From positions 1 to 64,000 of the forward strand of contig NZ_ATDN01000045.1 of the NCBI RefSeq assembly GCF_004014805.1: a DNA stretch of 64,000 bases, read 5' to 3'. Shown here piece by piece: positions 7,485 to 16,094 of the stretch. The notes beneath the pieces are model-generated. The model was not told where the DNA came from, did not search any database, and saw nothing but the letters and a program-made list of their open reading frames with translations. The number at the start of each line of letters is the position of its first letter. The stretch's first letter is position 1. This DNA is from Mycolicibacterium elephantis DSM 44368 (GTDB lineage Bacteria > Actinomycetota > Actinomycetes > Mycobacteriales > Mycobacteriaceae). Made by a program: the position numbers and the translations under genes.

Positions 7485-9464
7485 CTAGTTCCAGATCCGC
7501 ACCCGGTGTTCGGGCGCCAGGTACAGCTCGTCGTCCTCGGTGACGTCGAACGCCTCGTAGAACGCGTCCATGTTGCGGATCACGCCGTTGCAGCGGAACT
7601 CCGGCGGTGAGTGCGGGTCGATCGCGAGGCGCCGGATCGCTTCGGCGTCACGTGATTTCGTCCGCCACACCTGAGCCCAGCCGAAGAAGACCCGCTGCTC
7701 GCCGGTCAGCCCGTCGATCACCGGGGCCTTTTTGCCCTTCAGCGACAACCGGTAGGCCAGCAGCGCGATCGACAGCCCGCCGAGGTCACCGATGTTCTCA
7801 CCGACGGTGAACGCACCGTTGACGCGGTGCCCGTCGCTGAGCTGTCGCGGCACGTACTCGTCGTACTGCTCGATCAGCTTCTTGGTGCGCGCGCCGAACT
7901 CGGTGCGGTCCTGATCGGTCCACCAGTCGACCAGGTTGCCGTCGCCGTCGTACTTGGCGCCCTGATCGTCGAACCCGTGCCCGATCTCGTGGCCGATCAC
8001 CGCACCGATGCCGCCGTAGTTGGCCGCGTCGTCGGCGTCGGCGTCGAAGAACGGCGGCTGCAGAATCGCTGCGGGGAACACGATTTCGTTCATGCCCGGG
8101 TTGTAGTAGGCGTTGACGGTCTGCGGGGTCATGAACCACTCGTCGCGGTCGACCGGCCCGCCCAGCTTGGCCATCTCGCGGTCGTACTCGACGGCGTAGC
8201 CGCGCTGATAGTTGCCGTACAGATCGTCGCGGGTGATCACCAGCGCCGAATAGTCGCGCCACTTCTTGGGGTAGCCGATCTTCGGGGTGAACTTGTCGAG
8301 CTTGGCCAGCGCCTTCTCGCGGGTCTGCGGGGTCATCCAGTCCAGCGAGTTGATGCTCACCCGGTAGGCCTCGCGGATGTTGGCCACCAGCTCGTCCATC
8401 CGCTCCTTGGCGTGCGGCGGGAAATGCCGTGCCACGTAGAGCTTTCCGACCGCGTCACCCATCAGGCTCTCCACCACCGACACGGCGCGCTTCCACCGGT
8501 CCCGGATCTGCTCGGTGCCCGAGAGCAGGCGGCCGTAGAACGCGAAGTCCTCGGCGACCAGGTCGTCGGTCAGCAGGAACGCGCGGGCGTGGATGACCCG
8601 CCACCGCAGCCAATCCTTCCAGTCGTCGAGATCGCCGCCCGACCACTCGGCGGCGAACGCCGTCAGGTAGTCGGGTTGGCGCACAACGACTTCGGCGGCC
8701 CGCTCAGGGATCGTGCCCAGCGCGGCGACCCAGCCGGCCCAGTCGAATCCGGGCGCCTCCTCGGGCAGGTCGGCGAACCGGCGCAGGTTGTAGGTCAGGT
8801 CGGCGTCGCGCCGCTTGACGACGTCCCAGTGCGCGGCGGCCAGTTTGGTCTCCAGCGCCACGATCCGCGCGGCAGTGTCATCGCCGTCGCCGTCGCCGTA
8901 CACCAGCGCGAACATCGCCGCGATGTGCTTGGGGTAGGCGGCCAGGATCTCGGCGTGCTGCTCCTCGCGGTAGTAGGACTCGTCGGGCAATCCCAGCCCG
9001 GACTGGTTCATGTGCACCAGGTATCGGGTGGAGTCCTTGGCGTCGGTGTTGACGTAGACGCCGACACCGCCGCCCACGCCGGTGCGCTGCAGCGCGCCGA
9101 GCACCCGGCCCAGCGCCTCGGGGCTGTCGGCGGCGTCGATCGCGGCCAGTTCGGCGAGCAGCGGTTGCACCCCCCGCGCGGCGATCGTCTCCTCGTCCAT
9201 GAAGCTGGCGTAGAGGTCGCCGATGCGCTGTTCATCGGTGCCCTGGGCGGCCCCCGACGCGGCCGCCTCGGTGATCAGGTCGCGAACGTGCTCCTCGGCG
9301 CGGTCGTAGAGCGAGCGGAACGCGCCGTCGGTCGCACGGTCGGCCGGCATCTCGTAATCGGCCAGCCAGCGGCCGTTCACGTGGCCGAACAGGTCGTCTT
9401 GCGGGCGGGCGTCGGTGTCGACGTGGCTCAGGTCGATGCCTGATCGAATAGCTTCAACGGTCAC
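7485..9464 (-). CDS. zmp1: Zinc metalloprotease of the M13 (neprilysin) family
   Basis: A 659-residue M13 peptidase very close to M. tuberculosis Zmp1 (Rv0198c). Zmp1 is a zinc endopeptidase linked to inflammasome suppression in pathogens. The N-terminal domain begins GIDLSHVDTDARPQDDLF. The metal site is intact: HEIGH at residues 492-496 inside VIGHEIGHGFDDQGA, and the third ligand Glu in GENIGDLGGLSIA. NAYYNPGMNEIVFPAAILQ is the family substrate-binding segment, and the C-terminal tryptophan-asparagine ending matches the family. No classical signal peptide is visible, as for Zmp1. It stands alone on its strand between a shared terminator and the divergent Rv0199-like gene. Confidence 0.96.
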   Translation of the reverse strand: MTVEAIRSGIDLSHVDTDARPQDDLFGHVNGRWLADYEMPADRATDGAFRSLYDRAEEHVRDLITEAAASGAAQGTDEQRIGDLYASFMDEETIAARGVQPLLAELAAIDAADSPEALGRVLGALQRTGVGGGVGVYVNTDAKDSTRYLVHMNQSGLGLPDESYYREEQHAEILAAYPKHIAAMFALVYGDGDGDDTAARIVALETKLAAAHWDVVKRRDADLTYNLRRFADLPEEAPGFDWAGWVAALGTIPERAAEVVVRQPDYLTAFAAEWSGGDLDDWKDWLRWRVIHARAFLLTDDLVAEDFAFYGRLLSGTEQIRDRWKRAVSVVESLMGDAVGKLYVARHFPPHAKERMDELVANIREAYRVSINSLDWMTPQTREKALAKLDKFTPKIGYPKKWRDYSALVITRDDLYGNYQRGYAVEYDREMAKLGGPVDRDEWFMTPQTVNAYYNPGMNEIVFPAAILQPPFFDADADDAANYGGIGAVIGHEIGHGFDDQGAKYDGDGNLVDWWTDQDRTEFGARTKKLIEQYDEYVPRQLSDGHRVNGAFTVGENIGDLGGLSIALLAYRLSLKGKKAPVIDGLTGEQRVFFGWAQVWRTKSRDAEAIRRLAIDPHSPPEFRCNGVIRNMDAFYEAFDVTEDDELYLAPEHRVRIWN

Positions 9465-9539
9465 CCCACCAGGGTGCCAGAACGCTGGCCGGGCACCGCC
9501 AGGCCTTCTTCGCGGCGCATCCCCGGTACCCTCACGCGC

Positions 9540-10127
9540 ATGCCCGAGGACGAGCCCACCGACACCGACGACGGTCGCGTCTTCACCGGCTACGGCGTCG
9601 CGTCAGCCGTGCTGGGAGTGATCGCTGTCGTCGCGGTCGTGCTGGCAGCCCTGATCTGGGCCCAGCATCGCGAGAACGTCGGGGAGTTGCAGTACCGCAC
9701 CCGCGTTCTGGCGACCGCCGCCGACTGGACCACCACGTTGATCAACATGAACAAGGAGACCGTGGAGACCAGCATGGTCAAGCTGCGTGAAGGAACGGTC
9801 GGGCAGCTCAACGCGGACTTCGACGCCGCCGTCAAGCCCTACCGCGAGCTGGTGCAGACGCTGCAGTCCAACACCCGGGGGCAGGTCGACTCGGTGGCGG
9901 TGGAGCAAATCTACCGGCCCCCGGCCGGTTCCAACCCGGCGCCGACGCGGCCGCAGCCCGAACTGTCCGAGTTCGCGTCGCGCACCGACACCGTGCTGGT
10001 GGTGGCGACCTCGGTCAGCGAGAACGCCGGCGACGACAAGCCGCGCACGGTGCGCTGGACCCTGCGCCTGGACGTCTCCGACGTGGACGGCAACCTGCTC
10101 ATCTCACGGCTGGAACCGATCCGATGA
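9540..10127 (+). CDS. Mce-associated-type membrane protein (Rv0199-like)
   Basis: A 195-residue single-pass protein. After a short acidic N-terminus there is one membrane segment (residues about 25-46), then an extracytoplasmic domain with long helices and a final beta sheet typical of Mce-associated/VirB8-like folds (RWTLRLDVSDVDGNLLISRLEPI). ATG 9540 is preferred to 9474, which adds 22 residues with no conservation. It overlaps the next gene in an ATGA junction, so the two are co-translated. Mce-associated proteins are thought to steady or assemble lipid-import complexes; here there is no mce operon nearby, so the partner is unknown, though MmpL11 lies downstream on the opposite strand. Confidence 0.78.
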   Translation: MPEDEPTDTDDGRVFTGYGVASAVLGVIAVVAVVLAALIWAQHRENVGELQYRTRVLATAADWTTTLINMNKETVETSMVKLREGTVGQLNADFDAAVKPYRELVQTLQSNTRGQVDSVAVEQIYRPPAGSNPAPTRPQPELSEFASRTDTVLVVATSVSENAGDDKPRTVRWTLRLDVSDVDGNLLISRLEPIR

Positions 10128-10813
10128 GAAACGTGTGGCGGGTGGCCGCCTTCGACGTGGCCGCCCCGATCGCGGCGATCGCGGCGCTGGTGTACGTCGG
10201 GGTCGCGCTCGCGTGGCCGCTGTGGTGGGTGTCGGTGTGCTCGATACTGTGCCTGCTGATCGTCGAGGGCGTGGTGGTCAACGTGGTGCTGGCGCGCCGC
10301 GACGGGGTGACTCTGGGCACCGACGACGACGCGCCCGGTCTTCGGCTGGCGGTGGCCGCGGTCGCCACCGCCGCGGTGGTCGCGGGGGTCGCGGTCGGAT
10401 ACTTCCGATGGACGGTGCCCGACCGCACCCTGCACGACGACACCACCGAGGTGGTGGGCATCGCCACCAGCATCGCCGAAGCCTCAGCGACGTTCACCCC
10501 GCAAAACCCGACCGCGTCGATCGACCGCGCGGCGGCCATGATGTCGGCACAGAGCGCCGAAGCGCTCAAGAACCAATTCGCCACGGTCGCAAAGGAATTG
10601 ACCAGTAGGAATGTCTCTGCCCAGGCCAGTACCATCTCCGCGGGGGTGGAGGCGATCGGTCCCGGCGCGGCCAGCGTCGCGGTGATACTGCGCGGCACGC
10701 AGAACGCGCCGGGTAAGCCGCCGGAGAACGCGGTGCTCGCGCTGCGGGTGCAGCTGAGCAAGCACGACGGCCGCTGGCTGGTCGACGACCTGAGCCCGAT
10801 CCACTCCCGCTAG
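10124..10813 (+). CDS. Mce-associated-type membrane protein (Rv0200-like)
   Basis: A 229-residue protein, second gene of the Rv0199-Rv0200-like pair. Two adjacent N-terminal hydrophobic segments (about residues 12-32 and 36-56) precede a third near 74-93, after which an extracytoplasmic domain follows with the same helix-then-strand plan as its neighbour, ending LRVQLSKHDGRWLVDDLSPI. The shared ATGA overlap and shared fold suggest the two proteins form a hetero-oligomer in the membrane. Function is unproven. A strong hairpin lies directly after the stop. Confidence 0.78.
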   Translation: MRNVWRVAAFDVAAPIAAIAALVYVGVALAWPLWWVSVCSILCLLIVEGVVVNVVLARRDGVTLGTDDDAPGLRLAVAAVATAAVVAGVAVGYFRWTVPDRTLHDDTTEVVGIATSIAEASATFTPQNPTASIDRAAAMMSAQSAEALKNQFATVAKELTSRNVSAQASTISAGVEAIGPGAASVAVILRGTQNAPGKPPENAVLALRVQLSKHDGRWLVDDLSPIHSR

Positions 10814-10818
10814 CCCGC

Positions 10819-10870
10819 GATTTGTGTGCGTTCGGTTGCGGTCATCAGCGCGCCTGAACGCACACAAATC
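10819..10870. terminator. Hairpin between convergent genes
   Basis: Perfect 15-base arms, GATTTGTGTGCGTTC at 10819-10833 and its complement at 10856-10870, with a 22-base loop. It separates the Rv0200-like gene from the convergent CoA-binding protein gene, whose stop codon begins inside the right arm. Confidence 0.75.
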
Positions 10871-11258
10871 ACCGGCGGGCATGCTCGACCTTCAGGCAAC
10901 GGTCCATCACCACCTGCAGGCCGGCCGCCGCACCGTCGCGGGCCACCTGCTCGTCGCGCAGGCCCAGTTGCAGCCACAGCACCTTCGCGCCAACGGCGAT
11001 GGTGTCCTCGAGCACCGAGGGCAGATGCTCACGGCGGCGAAACACATCGACGAGATCGGGTACCACGGGCAGGTCGGCAAGCGACGGATAGACCGGGGTG
11101 CCGTCGACTTCAGTGATCGTCGGGTTGACCAGATACAGCTCGTAATCGCCGGCCGACTTCAGATACGTCCACACCTCGTGGCTCGCCCTGGCCGGGTTCG
11201 CCGAGGCGCCCACGATCGCCACCGTGCGGGTCTTCCGCAGGATCTCCTCAAGATCCAT
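10869..11258 (-). CDS. CoA-binding (YccU-like, Rossmann) protein
   Basis: A 129-residue single-domain CoA_binding_2 protein. RTVAIVGASANPARASHEV is the glycine-rich nucleotide loop and VLWLQLGLRDEQVARDGAAA is the typical C-terminal half of the fold. Free-standing versions bind CoA or related nucleotides; their biological job is poorly known. The ATG at 11258 overlaps the stop of the upstream XRE-type gene by 11 bp, so it forms a short operon with it and mmpL11 on the minus strand. Confidence 0.85.
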   Translation of the reverse strand: MDLEEILRKTRTVAIVGASANPARASHEVWTYLKSAGDYELYLVNPTITEVDGTPVYPSLADLPVVPDLVDVFRRREHLPSVLEDTIAVGAKVLWLQLGLRDEQVARDGAAAGLQVVMDRCLKVEHARR

Positions 11259-11754
11259 CGGCCCGCGCTGACCGCATCTTGGCGAATCGATCCGCGAGCT
11301 TGCTCATCCGCACCATCAGCGACGCCGTCGGGCTGACCTCGCCGCGCAGATACGTGCTGAAATCGGCGTTGGGCACACCGATCCGCGACGCGAACTCCTG
11401 TTGACCGAGGCCGGACTTCTCCAGCAGCGCACGGATGTGGCGGGCGACCTCGGCGCGCTCGTTGGCCTCCATGTGTTCGCGGGTGCGGCTGAGCACCTCG
11501 GTGAGCGCCTTGGAAAGCCCGTAGGGGCGAGCGGTTTCGAGCACCTCCTCGACCTGGCGCGCGGTGCGGCCGAACGGGTCGCGCTTGATCGCCGCGACGA
11601 TGCGCTGCCAGACGGCGAGGTCGTCGGTCTCCAACGCGGCGCGGATCGCAGCGGTCGGCCAGAACTCCACCGGCCGATCGTCGAACACCGGGCGCTGCGG
11701 ACCGTCGGAGGCAGTCTCGCGGCTGTCGTCCCGGATCTCGGAAGTCACTGTCAC
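11248..11754 (-). CDS. XRE-type helix-turn-helix protein (Rv0201c-like)
   Basis: A 168-residue protein with a helix-turn-helix in its C-terminal third: SGLGQQEFASRIGVPNADFS followed by a second helix pair. The N-terminal two thirds are helical and not recognised. The GTG at 11754 is chosen because it overlaps the mmpL11 stop in a GTGA junction and gives the length I recall for Rv0201c; a longer start at 11814 would run well into mmpL11. It is probably a DNA-binding regulator translated together with mmpL11; its target is unknown but could include this operon. Confidence 0.75.
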   Translation of the reverse strand: MTVTSEIRDDSRETASDGPQRPVFDDRPVEFWPTAAIRAALETDDLAVWQRIVAAIKRDPFGRTARQVEEVLETARPYGLSKALTEVLSRTREHMEANERAEVARHIRALLEKSGLGQQEFASRIGVPNADFSTYLRGEVSPTASLMVRMSKLADRFAKMRSARADGS

Positions 11755-14663
11755 CTCGCCTCCTCCAGCATCGCCACGGCCACCGAGAGGCAACGCTGCC
11801 TGACCCTGGCCCACTCGGCCTCTGCCTCAGGGCCCGACGCCCGGGTGTCGTCCTCATCCGAGGGTCGGGGGTCGGCCAGCCGGCGCACCAACTGGGTGGC
11901 CACCCATTGCTCTCTTGCCTGCTCTCCAGCGTAGTACCGGTCCATCTCCGCCAGCACCAGTGCGGCCGTTCGAATCTCCAACGCGTCGGCCAGTTCGGCG
12001 AACTCGGCGAAGTCACGTGCGGTGTTCCGGCACATGATCAGGTAGCCCTTCAACCGCAATGTCTCGGCGCCGGTGGGTATCTGGAGTCGATCACCGGTCG
12101 GCAGCTGAACGTTGGTGGTCTCCACCGGCCGGGACCGCTTGAGCGGAGCGCCCTCGTAATCCGAGGCCGCCTCGAGCGCGTCGAGCGCGACCGCGAGCCT
12201 GCCCCGCCACACCGTCACCGGATGCACCGGCAACGTCGCGGGCGCCAGTATCCTGGTCGCGGTCTTGGTGCCCGCGCCGTTGCGATGGCCACCGTTGAGC
12301 CCCTCGGCGGTGCGCAGTTTGGTGGTGACGGGCTCACAGCCGCTGAGCGCCAGCGGGTCGGCCACGGTAACTGCTTGGGGCGCAAGTGTTTTCAGGCGAG
12401 CCGCGGACTTGACCACCATGCGCAGGTCCGATCCGGACGGGCCGAGCGAGGAGATGTCGTCGGGGATGATGACGAGATCGGGGGCCTCGACCTTGGGCAG
12501 CGGCTTCTCGAAGTCCACCGACGGCAGGATCCGGTCCAACCAGCGGGGCAGCCACCAGTTCCACTCGTCGAACATCGCCATCAATGCGGGCACCAGAACC
12601 AGCCGCACCACGGTCGCGTCGACGGCGATGGCCACCGCGCACGCCACCCCGAGCTGGGCCACCAGCGGCATGCCGGCGAACGCGAACCCGATGAACACCG
12701 CGATCATGATCAGCGCGGCGCTGGTGATGGTGCGGGCGCTGGTGCTGACCCCGTACGCGACGGCGTCGCGGGTGTTGTGGGTCTGCAGGTACCGCTCGCG
12801 GATCCGGGTCAGCAGGAAGATCTCGTAGTCCATCGACAGGCCGAAGGCGATCGCCAACACCAGCGGCGGAATGGTGCTGTCCAGCGACGAGAGCCGCTCG
12901 AAGCCGAGCACCTCCAGCCAGCCCCACTGGAACACCGCGACCAGGCTGCCGTAGGCCGCCGCCACCGACAGCACCGTCATCAGCACGCCCTTGATGGCCA
13001 GCACCGGGGAGCGGATCGCCACCAGCAGCATCACGAACGCGATCAACGCCACGAACACGAACACCAGCGGCTGGATCGCCGACACCCGGTCGTCGAAGTC
13101 CTTGATCAGCGCCGTCGGCCCGCCCACGTCGATCCGGGCGCCGTCAAGTCCCGGCGTTCGCGGAAGCTCCGCACGCATCCAGTCGACCGCGTCGCGGGCA
13201 GCCATGTCCTCGGGGTCGACGGAAAGCACGGCCGAGAGCAGGGCATGGCGATAGTCCTCACCGAACACCGGCGCGGAAACCGATACGACGTTGGGGCCCT
13301 TCGCCATCTGCTGCCGGATGGCGTCGAGAAGCGGTTCTTTGGACGGCGCCGAAGCCGCGTTGCCGTCCGGGAAGCTCACCAGGACCCGCACCGGGCCCAG
13401 CGCGCCGGGTCCCAGCGCCTCGGCCGCGGCGTTCACGCCGCCGCGGATCTCGTGCGTCGGCTCGAACTGACGCTGCATGCTGTTGCCCAGCACCATTGAG
13501 AACGCAGGGAACGCCAAAATCAGCAGCAACGCCGAGGCCGCCAACGCCGACAGCCACGGACGTCGCATCACCGCGCCGGTCCAGCGGGTCCAGAACCGCG
13601 ACTGGGTGGTCTCCGGCCTGCGGGACCAGTGCAGGTACGACGAGCGCTTGGCCGCCGCGCGCCCGAACGTCGCCAGCACGGCAGGCGTCAGCGTCGTCGA
13701 GGTCAGCACGGCCACCGCGACCGCGAGGATCGCCCCGGTGGCCATCGAGACCAGCACCGGGGTCGCGATCAGATAGATGCCCGTCACCGAGGCGATCACC
13801 GTCAGACCCGACAGCACCACGGCCAACCCGGAGGTGGCCATCGCGGCGTCGGCGGCCTGGTCGGGATCCCGGCCGGCGCGCAGTTCCTCGCGGAACCGCA
13901 TGAGGATGAACAGCGAGTAGTCGATGGCCACGGCGATGCCGAACATGGACACCGTCGACGTGACGAACACCGACATCGTGGTGAACATCGACAGCAGATA
14001 GACCAGGCCCATGGTGACCACGACCGTGCAGATGCCCAGCAGCAGCGGCATGGCCGCGGCGGCCAGCGAGCCGAACACCGCGAGCAAGACGATCAGGACG
14101 ATCGGAAGGTTCCACCGCTCGGCCTGAGCGATGTCGTGCTTGGTCGCCTGCGACGCTGCGGCGCCCAGTGCGCCCTGGCCGATGACGTACAGCCTGACCT
14201 TGCCGTCGGCGATCTCGCCGGGCTCCTCGCCGTCGATGCCCACCTTCTGGCGCAGCTGTTTGGCGACGTCGACGGCGCCGGTGTTGTCGAAGTCGAGTTG
14301 CAGCGTGATGACGTAGGGCCGGTCCGGCTGCGGCGGCGGCTGTTGCGGGGTGGGGGCCACGGTGACGCTGGGCACCTCGGCGGCCACCCGCTCCAGGTGG
14401 GCTACCGCGAGGTTCATGTCCTCATACGACGCGTCGGCCCGCGGGGCCGCGACCAGCGCCAACGGCGAGGCGCCCTGGTCGGGGAAGTGCTGCTCGAGCT
14501 CGCGCTGCACGCGCAGCGACTGCGAGCCTTCGACCTCGAACCCGCCGCCGGTCAGTTGACCGCCGTGGGTCAGCCCGAGATAGATCGAGGGCACCAGAAG
14601 AAGCAACCAGGCCGCGAACACCGCCCAGCGATATCTGCGCAGGGTGCTGCTCAAGCGCATCAT
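11751..14663 (-). CDS. mmpL11: RND-family lipid transporter MmpL11
   Basis: MmpL11 exports cell-envelope lipids (monomeromycolyl diacylglycerol and mycolate wax ester) and has been linked to haem uptake. The 970-residue protein has the MmpL plan: TM1 (residues 8-28), first porter domain, TM2-6, second porter domain, TM7-12 and a cytosolic tail of about 230 residues. The proton-relay Asp-Tyr pairs are in GIAVAIDYSLFILMRFR and GLSMDYEIFLLTRIR. ATG 14663 (MMRLSSTL) matches the usual start; 14696 adds eleven unconserved residues. The tail keeps the conserved VETTNVQLPTGDRLQIPTG and ends in SVAVAMLEEAR. It is divergent from the hemophore genes, which fits a shared haem role. Confidence 0.95.
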   Translation of the reverse strand: MMRLSSTLRRYRWAVFAAWLLLLVPSIYLGLTHGGQLTGGGFEVEGSQSLRVQRELEQHFPDQGASPLALVAAPRADASYEDMNLAVAHLERVAAEVPSVTVAPTPQQPPPQPDRPYVITLQLDFDNTGAVDVAKQLRQKVGIDGEEPGEIADGKVRLYVIGQGALGAAASQATKHDIAQAERWNLPIVLIVLLAVFGSLAAAAMPLLLGICTVVVTMGLVYLLSMFTTMSVFVTSTVSMFGIAVAIDYSLFILMRFREELRAGRDPDQAADAAMATSGLAVVLSGLTVIASVTGIYLIATPVLVSMATGAILAVAVAVLTSTTLTPAVLATFGRAAAKRSSYLHWSRRPETTQSRFWTRWTGAVMRRPWLSALAASALLLILAFPAFSMVLGNSMQRQFEPTHEIRGGVNAAAEALGPGALGPVRVLVSFPDGNAASAPSKEPLLDAIRQQMAKGPNVVSVSAPVFGEDYRHALLSAVLSVDPEDMAARDAVDWMRAELPRTPGLDGARIDVGGPTALIKDFDDRVSAIQPLVFVFVALIAFVMLLVAIRSPVLAIKGVLMTVLSVAAAYGSLVAVFQWGWLEVLGFERLSSLDSTIPPLVLAIAFGLSMDYEIFLLTRIRERYLQTHNTRDAVAYGVSTSARTITSAALIMIAVFIGFAFAGMPLVAQLGVACAVAIAVDATVVRLVLVPALMAMFDEWNWWLPRWLDRILPSVDFEKPLPKVEAPDLVIIPDDISSLGPSGSDLRMVVKSAARLKTLAPQAVTVADPLALSGCEPVTTKLRTAEGLNGGHRNGAGTKTATRILAPATLPVHPVTVWRGRLAVALDALEAASDYEGAPLKRSRPVETTNVQLPTGDRLQIPTGAETLRLKGYLIMCRNTARDFAEFAELADALEIRTAALVLAEMDRYYAGEQAREQWVATQLVRRLADPRPSDEDDTRASGPEAEAEWARVRQRCLSVAVAMLEEAR

Positions 14664-14951
14664 TAACTGCTGGATGGTGAACTCCCCATTCCGCACGGCG
14701 TTTCGCTAGCGTGAGCGTACAGCAGCTTGTGGTATTGCGCGTTCGGGCGAGGAACCTGCCAGCAACGTTTTAAGGGGCTCTAATCCTGCCCTTCGGACGC
14801 CGCGGGCGAGCAGATGGCAGTATGTGCGCTGGCAGGATCGCCGCCCTTTTCGCCGCCTTTTCGGTGGCCTTGTCGTCGGGGGACACCATCGCCGCCGATC
14901 GCAGCTGTTCGCGAGGCAGCGCAAACGTTCGCGAAGCCGTTAGGAGTGCCC

Positions 14952-15518
14952 ATGAGACCGAGCCACCGTGTGCTGCGACGCAGCCTCACCGCCGTGTTCG
15001 CAGCGACCGCCGTCGGAGGCGTCGCGGCAGCCGGGCTGACGGTGCCGTCGGCCCCGTCGGCCACGGCCGCCGCGGACCCGTGCGCCGCCAGCGAGGTCGC
15101 CAAGACCATCGGGTCGGTCGCCACCTCGATCGGCGACTATCTCGACGAGCACCCGCAGACCAACCAGGCGTTGACCACGATCTCGCAGCAGCAGGCTGGG
15201 CCGCAGTCGCTGGGGGCGGTCAAGGCGTACTTCGACGCCAACCCCAAGGTGGCCAAGGAGATGCAACAGCTGCAGCAGCCGCTGGCGTCGCTGTCCAGCC
15301 GATGCAAGCTACCGCTCACGCTGCCCCAGATGATGGGCCTGCTGCAGCAGGCACAGCAGTCCGTGCAGCAGCCGCAGGCGAGTTTGCCAGGAGCGCTGCC
15401 GACGGCGCACAACGCCGGGCTGCCCGAGACGTCGGCGGCGGTGCGATCGCCGGCGGCGTCGTCGGTCACGCCGGGATCGGGCCGGGCGCCGACCGCGCCG
15501 ATCGCGGGCTTGCCGTAG
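14952..15518 (+). CDS. Secreted hemophore (Rv0203-like)
   Basis: A 188-residue exported haem-binding protein. Residues 1-40 form a signal peptide with a late Ala-rich cleavage region. The mature part matches Rv0203: DPCAASEVAKTIGSVATSIG, DYLDEHPQTNQ, AYFDANPKVAKEM and SLSSRCKLPL, with two cysteines likely to form a disulfide. In M. tuberculosis Rv0203 passes haem to MmpL3 and MmpL11. This copy is about 50 residues longer, with a Gln-rich stretch and a Pro/Ala/Ser-rich tail. ATG 14952 follows a TAGGAG ribosome site; the longer start at 14814 would put 46 extra residues before the signal peptide. It is divergent from mmpL11 across 288 bp with no other clear gene. Confidence 0.9.
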   Translation: MRPSHRVLRRSLTAVFAATAVGGVAAAGLTVPSAPSATAAADPCAASEVAKTIGSVATSIGDYLDEHPQTNQALTTISQQQAGPQSLGAVKAYFDANPKVAKEMQQLQQPLASLSSRCKLPLTLPQMMGLLQQAQQSVQQPQASLPGALPTAHNAGLPETSAAVRSPAASSVTPGSGRAPTAPIAGLP

Positions 15519-15649
15519 CCGCAGGCGACGCGAGTGCCTGCGCAGGTGGGACCCTGAACTGCGATTTCAGACTTTCTTGCGCCCGGTTGGCCACAAGACA
15601 GGAAAGTCAGCGGACATTCTGCTTAGCTTTTTAGCGTTGGTCCATGTCG

Positions 15650-15667
15650 GTAACCGCCCGCGGTTAC
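15650..15667. promoter_or_regulatory. Perfect inverted repeat upstream of second hemophore
   Basis: GTAACCGC, two bases, then GCGGTTAC: eight-base perfect arms, centred about 42 bp before the ATG at 15700. The spacing suits a repressor or activator site. The response regulator encoded two genes downstream is a natural candidate, but nothing in the sequence proves it. Confidence 0.5.
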
Positions 15668-15699
15668 GGCCACCCCACTTCCGATGAAGGAGCTTGCCC

Positions 15700-16089
15700 A
15701 TGTTGCTCTCGGCCCGTTCTGCGCGACGTGCAGTAGCTGGCGCGGTCGGCACCGGCGCGATCGCCGGTGCGATGTTGTTCGGTGCTGCGACCGTGGCGCC
15801 GTCGGCACTGGCCGACGCACCGCCGAACTGCACCGCGGCCGATCTGGCCGGGGTGGCCTCCGGCGTCTCGGCCGCGACGTCGGCGTACCTGTTCACGCAT
15901 CCCGACGTGAACTGGTTCTTCACCAGCCTCGAGGGCCTGCCGCGTGAAGAGGTCCGCCCGAAGGTCCAGGAGTACCTGAACAACAATCCGCAGGTGAAGG
16001 CCGAGCTGACCAATATCCGCCAGCCGCTGGTCGACCTGAAGAACCGTTGCGGCGACGTCGACGGTGACGGTATCGCCGACACTCCGTAA
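15700..16089 (+). CDS. Second hemophore-like secreted protein
   Basis: A 129-residue exported protein of the same family as its upstream neighbour (hemophore-related proteins): signal peptide to about residue 39, then CTAADLAGVASGVSAATSAY, LFTHPDVNWFFTSLEG, YLNNNPQVKAELTNIRQPL and KNRCGD. The two-cysteine pattern and the helix with a DxxxEHP/THPDVN turn parallel the first copy. The ATG at 15700 has a GAAGGA ribosome site; a TTG at 15694 would add two residues. Its end lies 5 bp before the response-regulator GTG, so it is probably transcribed with the two-component genes. It lacks the long C-terminal tail of the first copy. Haem binding is inferred from family and context. Confidence 0.82.
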   Translation: MLLSARSARRAVAGAVGTGAIAGAMLFGAATVAPSALADAPPNCTAADLAGVASGVSAATSAYLFTHPDVNWFFTSLEGLPREEVRPKVQEYLNNNPQVKAELTNIRQPLVDLKNRCGDVDGDGIADTP

Positions 16090-16094
16090 TCCGC

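Noticed and set aside
14822..15634. 270-residue frame beginning with a signal-peptide-like stretch before the hemophore
   Set aside because: It crosses the hemophore gene out of frame and turns Arg/Gly-rich; the hemophore with its own ribosome site explains the region.
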